Below, in pieces: positions 35,928 to 45,044 of a stretch of 45,044 nucleotides of DNA; the stretch's first letter is position 1, and each line of letters starts with the position of its first letter. The position numbers were made by a program, and so were the translations under genes. The stretch is from Symbiodinium natans (lineage: Eukaryota > Sar > Dinophyceae > Suessiales > Symbiodiniaceae), in the NCBI GenBank assembly GCA_905221605.1, contig CAJNDS010000988.1:1-45044 (forward strand). The letters are read 5' to 3'. The notes under the pieces were generated by a model. That model was given only the letters and a program-made list of their open reading frames with translations, was not told where the DNA came from and did not search any database.

Positions 35928-36849
35928 TACAAACCCTGCAGCTGTAGGCTTGCTGCAGGGGTCTGCAGGCTTGCTGCAGGCTGCTGCAGGGCCTGCAGGC
36001 TTGCTGCAGAGCCCGCATGCTTGCTGCAGGTCTGCAGGGTCTGCAGGTTGCTGCAGTGTTACATGCAGGGTCTGCAGAACGCAGTAAGCAGCGCAGCCCG
36101 AGCTTGAGAGCTACCTTGAAATTGCAAGGGCTTGGAGCCTGAAGAGCCTCGAAAAGGATGCTTGTCTCCGGTCATAAGCCCTTGCGTGTGCCCCCGAGCC
36201 CCCAATGGCAATGTTGGACGCTGAAGGTCGGTCTGACATGACCAACGTGTTGCAACATTGCCATGGGGGAAAGGGGATTTTCAACAACATTTTATTGATT
36301 TGGGACAGGCCCTTTGCCTGGGGGTTTGGAGAATGTGCCTCGAGTGAAGCCAAATCAGACCCCAAAAAGACACAAGAAGCGTAGGACACGTTTGAGTGCC
36401 CCCGCAGTTGCAATTCAGCTTGTCATGTGCAATACTTGTTCCGTTATAATGCTATTGCCAACAGTTTTAAGCGACCGCTGACTATCTTTGCGCCCGACCC
36501 AAACATGTGGTGCATGCTTTGCGTGTCTCCGCAAAATTGAAAGCACACTTGCCATGTTTTACGGCCCATTCTAGGGTCCCATTTTTGGGCCCCAAAGCGA
36601 AGCCCGAAATGGGATCTTTTCTAAGAGTTTCGAATCAGGCAGACCCAGTTTTGGGACCCAATTTCTGGCCTCAAAATGAGGGCCAAAAACTGTGCGATTT
36701 CTGATGAGAAGACACACTTTTGAAGCTCGCCAAAATTTTGCCCGACGTGAGGACCGCTCCCGACATAAGACAATAAAAATGCACCGCTGCGTGGCAAGCG
36801 GTCGGTGGTGGGCCTGTACTTATTCATATAGGCGCCATTCAGGTTGCCA
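35928..36849 (+). repeat. left copy of a ~0.93-kb duplicated segment
   Basis: From CCTACAAACCCTGCAGCTGT through GGCGCCATTCAGGTTGCCAC this segment recurs at about 39369-40302 (offset 3447 nt at AATGGCAATGTTGG). The right copy has a 5-nt insertion at GGGACAAGGTAGG and a few substitutions. No long ORF is shared, and the short frames inside are not convincing genes. Confidence 0.75.
35937..36085 (+). repeat. CTGCAGG minisatellite, block 1
   Basis: Irregular tandem units of GGTCTGCAGGCTTGCTGCAGG and shorter variants. Nearly every unit has the self-complementary hexamer CTGCAG. Related blocks are at 37985-38237 and 39203-39510. Confidence 0.8.
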
Positions 36850-37294
36850 CAGTTGCAATTCAGCTTGTCATGTGCAATACTTGTTCCGTTATAATGCTAT
36901 TGCCAACAGTTTTAAGCGACCGCTGACTATCTTTGCGCCCGACCCAAACATGTGGTGCATGCTTTGCGTGTCTCCGCAAAATTGAAAGCACACTTGCCAT
37001 GTTTTACGGCCCATTCTAGGGTCACATTTTTGGGCCCCAAAGCGAAGCCCGAAATGGGATCTTTTCTAAGAGTTTCGAATCAGGCAGACCCAGTTTTGGG
37101 ACCCAATTTCTGGCCTCAAAATGAGGGCCAAAAACTGTGCGATTTCTGATGAGAAGACACACTTTTGAAGCTCGCCAAAATTTTGCCCGACGTGAGGACC
37201 GCTCCCGACATAAGACAATAAAAATGCACCGCTGCGTGGCAAGCGGTCGGTGGTGGGCCTGTACTTATTCATATAGGCGCCATTCAGGTTGCCA
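36405..37294 (+). repeat. 445-bp tandem duplication
   Basis: Two head-to-tail copies (36405-36849 and 36850-37294), each running from CAGTTGCAATTCAGC to CATTCAGGTTGCCA. A substitution separates them (GGGTCCC versus GGGTCAC at 36571/37021). The unit includes the palindromic-looking TTTTTGGGCCCCAAA and GGCCTCAAAATGAGGGCC (perfect dyad GGCCNTCA/TGAGGGCC-like). Confidence 0.85.
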
Positions 37295-37659
37295 CTGGGG
37301 GGGTGCTCTGATGCGTCCTATGTTTCTCGTCGTTTGTCGGTCCTGAATGTGGACCCGCGCGATGTCACGTTTTTCAGCGATTTTTCCAACGGGCAGCCCG
37401 CAAAAGTTGGAAAAAAGGCCCTGGGAGGTCCTGATGAGGTTTTGGAGCCCTTGAAGGGGACTGTGAGGCCTTACTTGAGTATTTGAAAGACTGGTAAACC
37501 GTATAACCCTTGAGAAAGCGCGTGTAGCAGACCTGTGCACGAGTACTACACTCAAAAAATGTGGGAAAACAGCGTGTAGTACCTTGATTCCAAGTAGAAA
37601 CATTACATGAACCTTAAAGTTTTGAAAAACTATGCATTCATGTAGTACACTGTGGTTTT

Positions 37660-37815
37660 TGCCCAGCGCGGAGCGTGTAGTACCAGTTTTGATGAAATTA
37701 CACCTGAGGCGAAATCCAGCTTTTCCCACAGCGCGGAGCGTGTAGTACTAGTTTTCATGAAATTAGACTGGCCGAAAAATCGAGCTTTTCCTACAGCGCG
37801 GAGCATGTGTGACAC
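37660..37815 (+). repeat. ~64-nt sub-repeats with AGCGCGGAGC(G/A)TGT
   Basis: Three degenerate head-to-tail units sharing CAGCGCGGAGCGTGTAGTAC, TTTTGATGAAATTA-like and GAAATCCAGCTTTT-like segments; repeated at 38877-39032 in the second 1217-bp copy. GTGTAGTAC also appears just upstream as an isolated string. Confidence 0.75.
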
Positions 37816-37984
37816 CTGGTTTTTAATTTGCAGTTCTACAGGTCAGGGGCTTTCAAGCTTCCTGCAGACTCTGGGGCCTTCAAGCCTTTGTGTTTAAAAG
37901 GGGAAATGGACTCCGTGTGAAAGCAGGAAAATGTCCAAGTAATTGAGGACTGGAAGCCATCCAGGCTGGGGGGAGAGGCAGCCA

Positions 37985-38237
37985 GCAGGTTTTGCAGGCT
38001 TGCTGATGCTTGCTGTAGGGGCGGCGTGCGGCAGGGTCTGCAGGTTTGCTGCAGGATCTGGGTCTGTAGGGTCTGCAGGCTTGCTGCAGGGGTCTGCAGG
38101 CTTGCTGCAGGGCCCGCAGGCCCTGCTGGCCTGCAGGCTGCTGCAGGGTCTGCAGGCTTGCCGAGGGGCCTACAAACCCTGCAGCTGTAGGCTTGCTGCA
38201 GGGGTCTGCAGGCTTGCTGCAGGCTGCTGCAGGGCCT
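37985..38237 (+). repeat. CTGCAGG minisatellite, block 2
   Basis: About 250 nt of GGTCTGCAGGCTTGCTGCAGG-like units, at the end of 1217-bp copy 1. It contains the CCTACAAACCCTGCAGCTG string that also starts the ~0.93-kb segment. Confidence 0.8.
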
Positions 38238-39454
38238 GTCACATTTTTGGGCCCCAAAGCGAAGCCCGAAATGGGATCTTTTCTAAGAGTTTCGAATCAG
38301 GCAGACCCAGTTTTGGGACCCAATTTCTGGCCTCAAAATGAGGGCCAAAAACTGTGCGATTTCTGATGAGAAGACATGCTTTTGAAGCTCGCCAAAAATT
38401 TGCCCGACGTGAGGACCGCTCCCGACATAAGACAATAAAAATGCACCGCTGCGTGGCAAGCGGTCGGTGGTGGGCCTGTACTTATTCATATAGGCGCCAT
38501 TCAGGTTGCCACTGGGGGGGTACTCTGATGCGTCTTATGTTTCGCGTCGTTTGTCGGTCCTGAATGTGGACCCGCGCGATGCCACGTTTTTCAGCGATTT
38601 TTCCAACGGGCAGCCCGCAAAAGTTGGAAAAAAGGCTCTGGGAGGTCCTGATGAGGTTTTGGAGCCCTTGAAGGGGACTGTGAGGCCTTACTTGAGTATT
38701 TGAAAGACTGGTAAACCGTATAACCCTTGAGAAAGCGCGTGTAGCAGACCTGTGCACGAGTACTACACTCAAAAAATGTGGGAAAACAGCGTGTAGTACC
38801 TTGATTCCAAGTAGAAACATTACATGAACCTTAAAGTTTTGAAAAACTATGCATTCATGTAGTACACTGTGGTTTTTGCCCAGCGCGGAGCGTGTAGTAC
38901 CAGTTTTGATGAAATTACACCTGAGGCGAAATCCAGCTTTTCCCACAGCGCGGAGCGTGTAGTACTAGTTTTCATGAAATTAGACTGGCCGAAAAATCGA
39001 GCTTTGCCTACAGCGCGGAGCATGTGTGACACCTGGTTTTTAATTTGCAGTTCTACAGGTCAGGGGCTTTCAAGCTTCCTGCAGACTCTGGGGCCTTCAA
39101 GCCTTTGTGTTTAAAAGGGGAAATGGACTCCGTGTGAAAGCAGGAAAATGTCCAAGTAATTGAGGACTGGAAGCCATCCAGGCTGGGGGGAGAGGCAGCC
39201 AGCAGGTTTTGCAGGCTTGCTGTAGGGTCTGTAGGGGCGGCGTGCGGCAGGGTCTGCAGGTTTGCTGCAGGATCTGGGTCTGTAGGGTCTGCAGGCTTGC
39301 TGTAGGGTCTGCAGGCTTGCTGCAGGGCCCGGCCTGCAGGCTGCTGCAGGGTCTGCAGGCTTGCCGAGGGGGCCTACAAACCCTGCAGCTGTAGGCTTGC
39401 TGCAGGGGTCTGCAGGCTTGCTGCAGGCTGCTGCAGGGCCTGCAGGCTTGCTGC
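38238..39454 (+). repeat. 1217-bp tandem duplication, copy 2
   Basis: Offset 1217 nt from copy 1. Differences are scattered substitutions (CGTCCTATGTTTC versus CGTCTTATGTTTC) and length changes in the minisatellite at its end, which then grades into the right copy of the ~0.93-kb segment. Confidence 0.85.
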
Positions 39455-39510
39455 AGAGTCCGCATGCTTGCTGCAGGTCTGCAGGGTCTGCAGGTTGCTG
39501 CGGTGTTACA
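39203..39510 (+). repeat. CTGCAGG minisatellite, block 3
   Basis: About 300 nt of the same units at the end of 1217-bp copy 2, continuing into the right copy of the ~0.93-kb segment. Confidence 0.8.
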
Positions 39511-40302
39511 TGCAGGGTCTGCAGAACGCAGTAAGCAGCGCAGCCCGAGCTTGAGAGCTACCTTGAAATTGCAAGGGCTTGGAGCCTGAAGAGCCTGGAA
39601 AAGGATGCTTGTCTCCGGTCATAAGCCCTTGCGTGTGCCCCCGAGCCCCCAATGGCAATGTTGGACGCTGAAGGTCGGTCTGACATGACCAACGTGTTGC
39701 AACATTGCCATGGGGGAAAGGGGATTTTCAACAACATTTTATTGATTTGGGACAAGGTAGGCCCTTTGCCTGGGGGTTTGGAGAATGTGCCTCGAGTGAA
39801 GCCAAATCAGACCCCAAAAAGACACAAGAAGCGTAGGACACGTTTGAGTGCCCTCGCAGTTGCAATTCAGCTTGTCATGTGCAATACTTGTTCCGTTATA
39901 ATGCTATTGCCAACAGTTTTAAGCGACCGCTGACTATCTTTGCGCCCGACCCAAACATGTGGTGCATGCTTTGCGTGTCTCCGCAAAATTGAAAGCACAC
40001 TTGCCATGTTTTACGGCCCAGTCTAGGGTCCCATTTTTGGGCCCCAAAGCGAAGCCCGAAATGGGATCTTTTCTAAGAGTTTCGAATCAGGCAGACCCAG
40101 TTTTGGGACCCAATTTCTGGCCTCAAAATGAGGGCCAAAAACTGTGCGATTTCTGATGAGAAGACACACTTTTGAAGCTCGCCAAAATTTTGCCCGACGT
40201 GAGGACCGCTCCCGACATAAGACAATAAAAATGCACCGCTGCGTGGCAAGCGGTCGGTGGTGGGCCTGTACTTATTCATATAGGCGCCATTCAGGTTGCC
40301 AC
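39369..40302 (+). repeat. right copy of the ~0.93-kb duplicated segment
   Basis: Counterpart of 35928-36849. It ends CAGGTTGCCAC at 40302, after which minus-strand coding sequence starts abruptly. The same GTTGCCAC boundary ends the 445-bp units, so this looks like the edge of a mobile or amplified unit. Confidence 0.75.
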
Positions 40303-41638
40303 AGTAGGCTCGCCAAAGAGCTGCAACCACTCTGCCTCCTTGGCGGCAAGCTTCCGCTCTTCTACCTCAGACAGGTCCACGGGCTTCTCGGCGAGATTCT
40401 TGGGCACCACCGTAACTCTGCAGACTTCCATGAGGGTTTCCTTGGCGCGGTTGGCCAGACAACTTCGTGAACCTCGACCTCCTGGCCAGACTTTTGCACA
40501 ATGACCTTGAATGGAACGTCGGTGTTGTTGTAGTTGTTCACCTTGATTATGAACGTGCCCACCTGATTTAGCGAGATGTTCTCTGCTGGGTTCATCTCAC
40601 TTTAGAGGCGTTTGCATCAAAGTCCAAGCAGCAGTTTTCGACCTTCTTGTTCGCGTAGTAGAGCTCCTTGCCTTTAACGCAGGTGTGCAGGTCAAGGTCT
40701 GACTGACGAGGTTGCCATCAAGACCTTAGACAAGCGTCACTGTGCACAAGGACTTCACTTGCTTTCCCGCAGCAGCTCGGCCACGCGCGAGACCATGTAC
40801 GTTTCTGGGTTGCTTCGGTTATCCATCATGGTCACAAGGCCATCCACATTGGTGGCGCTGTCCATGAAGTCCACCAGATTGCTAGCCTGCTGCATGTCCA
40901 AATGGACATTGCCATAAGCTCGTCCAGTGAGCATCGCGTAGATCATCACATGGAACTTCTCGTGGAAGGCAAGTTGCTCCCAGCCCTTGCCGTAAGCCAA
41001 CAAAGTTCACTACCCATCCGACCCCGCCCGCCAGTGATCGGGGCGAACCAGACGGGGAATTGCATCCTGGATAACTTTCAAAGAGGGTCATCTACCAAGC
41101 GCTGAAATCGATTTTCAAAGGAGCTGTTCAGGTACAGCTTGAGTTCTTTCAGCCTCCGAGAAAGGCTGGCGTCCGAGAGATCGTTGAACGTGAAGTGCAC
41201 ATGGTTGAAGGGCCCAACGCTCACGGGATACTCCTTGACAAAATCCTCATCAATCACGACAACATTGAATTGGGATGCGCTCTGGATCCCCTTCAAGTGC
41301 TTCTGGCGCATCTCACGCAGCTTCTGAACATTCGGCTCCTTGACATCTTGCTGGAACGCGATGAATCTGCCACCCTCGCCTATAGCTTGCGCGAACTTTG
41401 GCATGCGGTGCATGCAGGTGTTGCCCCGTCCAGCGAGGTTAGATGCGCAGAGCCTACTTTCCTCCTTCGGCAACGCTTCACGAGGCTGGAGAAAGAAGAA
41501 CAACTCCTTGTCCTGCACCTGGACGGTGCATGCCTTCATTGGGTTGCTCTCAATCTTGTCGTAGGCCGCCCTGGAAGGGTCAACGCTGTCAAGGCACTCG
41601 CCGACCACCTCCCAGCACTCATCTCCAGAGCCAGCCAT
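40303..41638 (-). pseudogene. broken gene of unknown function
   Basis: Read leftward from ATG 41638-41636 (MAGSGDECWEVVGECL): ~186 residues with conserved-looking blocks (KYDK-type helix, FIAFQQDVKEPN, SQFNVVVIDEDFVKEYPVSVGPFNHVHF split across strands and helices) to a stop near 41078. In the next frame coding-like sequence goes on (VIQDAIPRLVRPDHW, about 41075-41010), then YGKGWEQLAFHEKFHVMIYA (41003-40755 frame), and, after a non-coding gap, VGTFIIKVNNYNNTDVPFKV (from 40595) which again changes frame near 40455 into VCRVTVVPKNLAEKPVDL. It is cut at 40303 by the repeat block. Gaps could be introns, but the indels next to stops favour decay. No family is recognised. Confidence 0.5.
41164..41605. 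repeat. duplicated gene segment, copy 1
   Basis: The part of the minus-strand gene from GGCTGGCGTCCGAGAG to CTCGCCGAC recurs at 42441-42876 (offset 1278 falling to 1271 nt). Copy 2 has substitutions and a small deletion. Confidence 0.85.
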
Positions 41639-41696
41639 GGCGATCCAATGCTGATGTTCTCGTGATATGGGCAGCTTTGAGCACTTCTGAGTTGGA

Positions 41697-41783
41697 GTTC
41701 CCCCTTGTACTAACAGTCTCAAGAATGATGAAAGCACACCCCTATTCTAATCCCTAGTAAGGACTGTTAGTCTGAGGGGGAAC
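41697..41783. repeat. 22-bp inverted repeat (hairpin)
   Basis: GTTCCCCCTTGTACTAACAGTC (41697-41718; written here as arms GTTCCCCC and ACTAACAGTC) pairs with 41762-41783 at 19 of 22 positions across a 43-nt loop. It sits just upstream of the minus-strand gene start. It could be a tiny MITE or a transcribed hairpin. Confidence 0.6.
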
Positions 41784-41872
41784 ATGCCAAGTTGGAGACG
41801 TTTGGCTTCCCTATCTTGCAAAGTTGCTCTTGTCCTCAGGCCCCATGCATTCCATGCATCCCCCGCTGGCTG

Positions 41873-41957
41873 AACCCTAAACCTTAAACCCCTAAACCCC
41901 TAAACCCTAAACCCCTAAACCCGAAGCCCCTAAACCCTAAAACCCCCTAAACCCTGA
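41873..41957 (-). repeat. interstitial telomeric repeat, C-rich orientation
   Basis: Degenerate CCCTAAA/CCCCTAAA units on the plus strand, i.e. TTTAGGG on the minus strand. About 11 units with length variation. TTTAGGG-type telomeres are reported for dinoflagellates and plants. Confidence 0.85.
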
Positions 41958-42058
41958 ATCTCCGACCAGGCGCCGCACCAGCTTCCGCTTCAGCGTCAGG
42001 CGCCCCGCTGCTCAACATCTCTCGCACCTGCACTCCCAACTGGCCCTAAGGGTCCATG

Positions 42059-42105
42059 GTTTAGGGTTTAGGGTTTAGGGTTTAGGGTTTAGCGTTTAGG
42101 GTTTA
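42059..42105 (+). repeat. interstitial telomeric repeat, G-rich orientation, block 1
   Basis: About six TTTAGGG units, one with a C substitution (TTTAGCG). Orientation is opposite to the block at 41873-41957, with 101 nt of unique sequence between. Confidence 0.85.
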
Positions 42106-42343
42106 CTCCACTAACAAGCTGAGCAGGTCCTGCAGAAACAAGAAGACTATGAGGCGCCCCAACAACGTGGGAGAGCATCTCAGAAAGTCAAGCCTGTTGC
42201 CTGACAACGCATCTAGAACTTGCACTAGCTGTGGTAAACGCCATGGAGGAACCGAAGACATCAACCCTCAAGCCCGGAAAACGTTGTAAGGCACTGGGCG
42301 GCTGGCACTGATCATCTTTACAATCGGTTCGCGGTTTCGGGTC
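42106..42343. other. unique sequence between telomeric blocks
   Basis: 238 nt without a gene or recognisable repeat; the preceding 41958-42058 is similarly unique. They may be subtelomeric filler captured with the repeats. Confidence 0.35.
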
Positions 42344-42438
42344 TAGGGTTTAGGGTTTAGGGTTTAGGGTTTAGGGTTTAGGGTTTAGGGTTTTATGGTT
42401 TGGGGTTTAGGGTTTAGGGTTTAGGGTTTAGGGTTTAG
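42344..42438 (+). repeat. interstitial telomeric repeat, G-rich orientation, block 2
   Basis: About 13 TTTAGGG units with one degenerate unit (TTTTATGG). The array ends at 42438 and is fused directly to the second copy of the gene segment, marking a break point. Confidence 0.85.
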
Positions 42439-42440
42439 AC

Positions 42441-42876
42441 AGGCTTGCATCCGAGAGATCATTGAACGTGAAATGCACGTGGTTGAAGGGCCCAACGCTC
42501 ACAGGATACTCCTTAAGAAAATCCTTATCAATCACGACAACGTTGAATTGGGATGCGCTCTGGATTCCCTTCAAGTGCTTTTGGCGCATCTCACGCAGCT
42601 TCTGAAGATTTGGCTCCTTGACATCTTGCTGGAACGCGATGAATTTGACACTCTCGCCTATAGCTTGCGCAAACTTTGGCATGCGGTGCATGCAGGTGTT
42701 GCACCGTCCAGCGAGGTTAGATGCACACAGCCTGCTCTCCTCCTTTGGGCAACGCTTCCCAAGGCTGGAGAAAGAAGAACAACTCCTTGTCCTGCACCTG
42801 GACAGCGCATCGGGTTGCTCTCAATCTTGTCGTAGGCCGCCCTCGAAGGGTCAACGCTGTCAAGGTTCTCGCCGAC
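42441..42876 (-). pseudogene. duplicated gene segment, copy 2 (truncated)
   Basis: Minus-strand reading gives MHRMPKFAQAIGESVKFIAF... as in copy 1, but both ends are lost: the 3' side abuts telomeric repeats at 42438 and the 5' side joins an integrase fragment at 42877. A 6-12 nt deletion and frame change occur near 42805. Confidence 0.75.
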
Positions 42877-43262
42877 GGAAAACCTCTTCGTAACCGCAAA
42901 AGTTGAGAAACTTGCAGATCTTAGCAACTTGGAAACGGGACACCACTGACCCACCTTTCGAAGGCGTGGGTATGGCACAAACAGCACCCGCATGGCTGTC
43001 CTTGAGCACAAGACAGATTAGCTTGCTTCCAGCTTTACCAGTGGCACGCTCAGTGTAGCAAAAGTCGAAGCAAAGGGTGCTGCAGGTACGTGCGTCGACC
43101 GATGACGCATATGACGGTCTGACCTCGCCTGGTAGGCAACGCAATGGGGGCAGTAAGGCTGGTATGGTATGTGAGACAACATGTGTCGTCGAAGCTCTTC
43201 TTCGCTAGGGGCAACCACGGGAGTCTGTTCAATAGGAAGAGTTTTATCACCTGGATGAGCCA
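42877..43262 (-). pseudogene. copia-type integrase fragment
   Basis: Minus-strand reading: EEELRRHMLSHIPYQPYCPHC (43185-43141 region; HHCC zinc-binding end of an integrase, H-x3-H ... C-x2-C), then after a frame change near 43110-43140 CFDFCYTERATGKAGSKL and LVLKDSHAGAVCAIPTPSKG, matching the two-aspartate core of copia integrases (DFCYT; DSHAGAV). The core continues to KFLNFCGYEEV and stops at the junction with the duplicated gene segment. Strand is opposite to the copia ORF that follows, so they belong to different copies. Confidence 0.7.
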
Positions 43263-45044
43263 ATGAATCTTGATTTCGGAGACGAAGTGCTGTGTGAGCT
43301 TGATGCTTACGATCAGGCGCTTGACCAGTCGCTTGATTCCTTTGCAGATGGAGTGTCCACTTCCGATGAGATCCCCGCGTGCTTGACTCGCGAATTTTCA
43401 GAGCTTGAGCCCGAGTTAACACCGGAAGGCCTAGCCGAGGTCGACCGGGTTGCCATGCTGTATGAGGTTCGCAGGCTTGTTGGCATCGACGTCATTGAGG
43501 AGGTCTCAGGGCCACAGGTTGATCATCGCAAGCTTTCCACACGGTTCGTGTGGAAGGAGATCAACGGGCGACTTTGCTGGCTCAGAAGAGCCCGTCTCGT
43601 TGCGCGAGAGTTCGCGTTTCTCGACCCGGGGCGCGAGGACCTGTACTCGCCAGCTTCAAGTTCGCTTCAGAGCAGAGTGATCCCTTCGCTGTTCATGAGC
43701 AACCGAGGTCAAGGCTGGTGCATGTGCAGCCTTGATGTTTCTGATGCCTACTTCAATTGTCTTCAGGGCGAGCCGACATGCACTTCCGTGAGGATCGGGG
43801 ATCAGGTTGTGTGGTTTCGTTTGCTCCGGTGCCTGCCTGGGCAGCGCGACGGATCGGCGCGGTGGTTTTCAAAGTTCAGCGAGACTTTGCAGACTGAAGC
43901 CGGGGCAGAACTGATGCCCGAATTGCCATCTCTGTTCCGCCTCACCGACGGCAGTGGCAAACCGCATGCAGCGGGCCTCATCCATGTTGATGACATGCTG
44001 AGCGCCGGAAGGAGAATGGCCCTGGAAGGCATGATCGAGAAGTTGAAAGGCCAGTTTCAACTGCGGGTTGAGTGGATCTGCAACACAGGAGATGAAATCC
44101 AGTTCCTAAAGAAACGCCATTTTCTTTTGTCTGACCATGAACTGATCATTCAGGTCAATGGCAAGCACCTCAGCAAGTTGCGAGACCTCACAGGGAACCC
44201 GAAGGTTCGGAAGTCCCCTTTACCTTCAGGAAGATGCGAGACTGATGGCCCGAGCTTGGAACCTGAGCGTGCCGGTCTGTACCGGCAGTCAGTCGGTGTG
44301 TTGTTGTACTTGCAGGCTGACATGCCCGAGTCACAGTTTGCTATTCGGCTCCTGTCGACATGCGTGTCGAACCCGACTGTGCCAGCCTGGGCATTGCTTC
44401 GACACTTGGTTGGCTATTTGACACATACGAGTGGGCACTGCATTTGTCTTGAAGCCGGTGAAGTCGGCGTGGGCCTGAAGATTCAAACCCCTGGTGAAAA
44501 CGTGATTGAAGGCTTTAGTGATTCGATCGCCAGTCCAGAAGATCCGTGTCATCTTCAGCCATCCTTTGCAACAAGCATTACATCCATGGGTCCTCCAAGA
44601 CACAGAAGGTAGTCGCACTATCTTCGGCGGAGGCTGAATTCCACTCAGCCGTCAGTACCAGCATTGACTGCATTCTTGTGAAGGCAATGTACGCTTTTCT
44701 GTCCCCTGACCGAACTGGCAGTCCGCACATCCTGGTGGATAACTCTGCCGCGCGAGCAGTCTGCCAACGCAGCGGAGTGGGTCGAATCCGGCATCTCGAT
44801 GCCAAGCTTCTTTGGGTACAGGCCAAGGTAGCTGCCAATTCCTTGAGGATCCATGCTGTGGAGACAAATCTAAATGTCTCCGACATAGGCACTAAGGTGC
44901 TGTCGGTGCAGCGTGTGCGATTCCTTCTTGGGATGCTCAAGGTACGCGACTCATCACAAGATTTCCAGGTGGTCGGACAAGAACAGCTTGATGTGCTTGA
45001 AAACACAAAGGCTGTACGTGCGGCATGCAAGCAACTTCGAGGAT
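43263..45044 (+). pseudogene. copia-type reverse transcriptase and RNase H, second element (broken, cut by window end)
   Basis: ORF 43263-44612 gives an acidic N-terminal linker, then the RT: KLSTRFVWKEINGRLCWL, RRARLVAREFAF, SLDVSDAYFNC, WFRLLRCLPGQRDGSARW, IHVDDML (Asp pair 43989-43994) and GVLLYLQADMPESQFAIR. Around 44525 the frame changes; the second frame carries RQSRRSVSSSAIL, SSKTQKVVALSSAEAEFHSA (about 44594-44653), VDNSAARAVCQRSGVGRIRHL and the DIGTKVL tail, i.e. RNase H. It differs in sequence and polymerase box from the element at the left edge, so it is a separate lineage. The frameshift makes it non-functional. Confidence 0.8.

Larger units (their letters stand above)
37021..38237 (+). 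repeat. 1217-bp tandem duplication, copy 1
   Basis: Runs from GTCACATTTTTGGGCC, through a GGGGGGG tract, three ~64-nt AGCGCGGAGC sub-repeats, and a CTGCAGG minisatellite, to the join at 38238 where GTCACATTTTTGG begins again. Copy 2 is nearly identical. Together the copies imply a recent unequal-crossover event. Confidence 0.85.

Noticed and set aside
37660-39032. Regularly spaced AGCGCGGAGC units considered as a CRISPR-like array
   Set aside because: Only three degenerate units with no unique spacers; the genome is eukaryotic.
36507-40156. Repeated short ORFs (65-154 codons) in the 445- and 1217-bp units, both strands
   Set aside because: Their repetition follows from DNA duplication. Frames are short, overlapping and on both strands, with no motif.

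Overview
The window reads as nuclear DNA of a dinoflagellate, probably from the Symbiodiniaceae or a relative. This is inferred from long intron-poor ORFs on one strand, Ty1/copia-type polyproteins with a VHVDD/IHVDD polymerase box, TTTAGGG-type telomeric repeats, and a tyrosine-recombinase retroelement whose polyprotein carries a cytosine-methyltransferase-like domain. No ribosomal RNA, tRNA or CRISPR array is visible. Almost everything looks like mobile-element DNA, relics of it, or repeats. Domain calls come from reading motifs by eye and have not been checked by database search.

Region 1 (1-4204) is the 3' half of a decayed copia element. It has RT and RNase H in two frames with a premature stop, then an unusual C-terminal extension (membrane segment, Lys/Glu coiled coil, Trp/Tyr-rich tail) and a candidate 200-bp LTR. 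Region 2 (4269-13673) is a nearly intact DIRS/PAT-like element. It holds a tyrosine recombinase, a Gag-like CCCH/zinc-knuckle protein, and a large Pol with a 2OG-oxygenase-like segment, a C5-methyltransferase-like segment, RT and RNase H. Gag and Pol share one frame and are separated by a single UGA in a CUA context. Repeats in the order A1-ORFs-B1-A2-B2 bracket it.

Region 3 (13619-33281) is a run of nine plus-strand ORFs with little similarity I can name. They are a zinc finger/RNase H/family-A-polymerase-like protein, a small helical protein, two diverged paralogues sharing a VDWPVGT box, two more unknowns, an alpha/beta-hydrolase-like protein, a ~2000-residue protein (glycosyltransferase-like, hydrolase-like, UPF1-type SF1 helicase whose last motifs are one frame over), and a 1051-residue unknown. 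Together they could be one large undescribed replicative mobile element. That is inference; no termini were found.

Region 4 (33282-40302) is non-coding. It begins with two ~1-kb degenerate units containing relics of the alpha/beta-hydrolase gene. A nested set of tandem duplications (445 bp, 1217 bp, ~0.93 kb) seeded with CTGCAGG minisatellites follows. Region 5 (40303-43262) holds a broken minus-strand gene of unknown function, a partial second copy of it, three blocks of interstitial telomeric repeat between the two, and a minus-strand integrase fragment. Region 6 (43263-45044) is the RT/RNase H part of a second, frameshifted copia element running off the window end.
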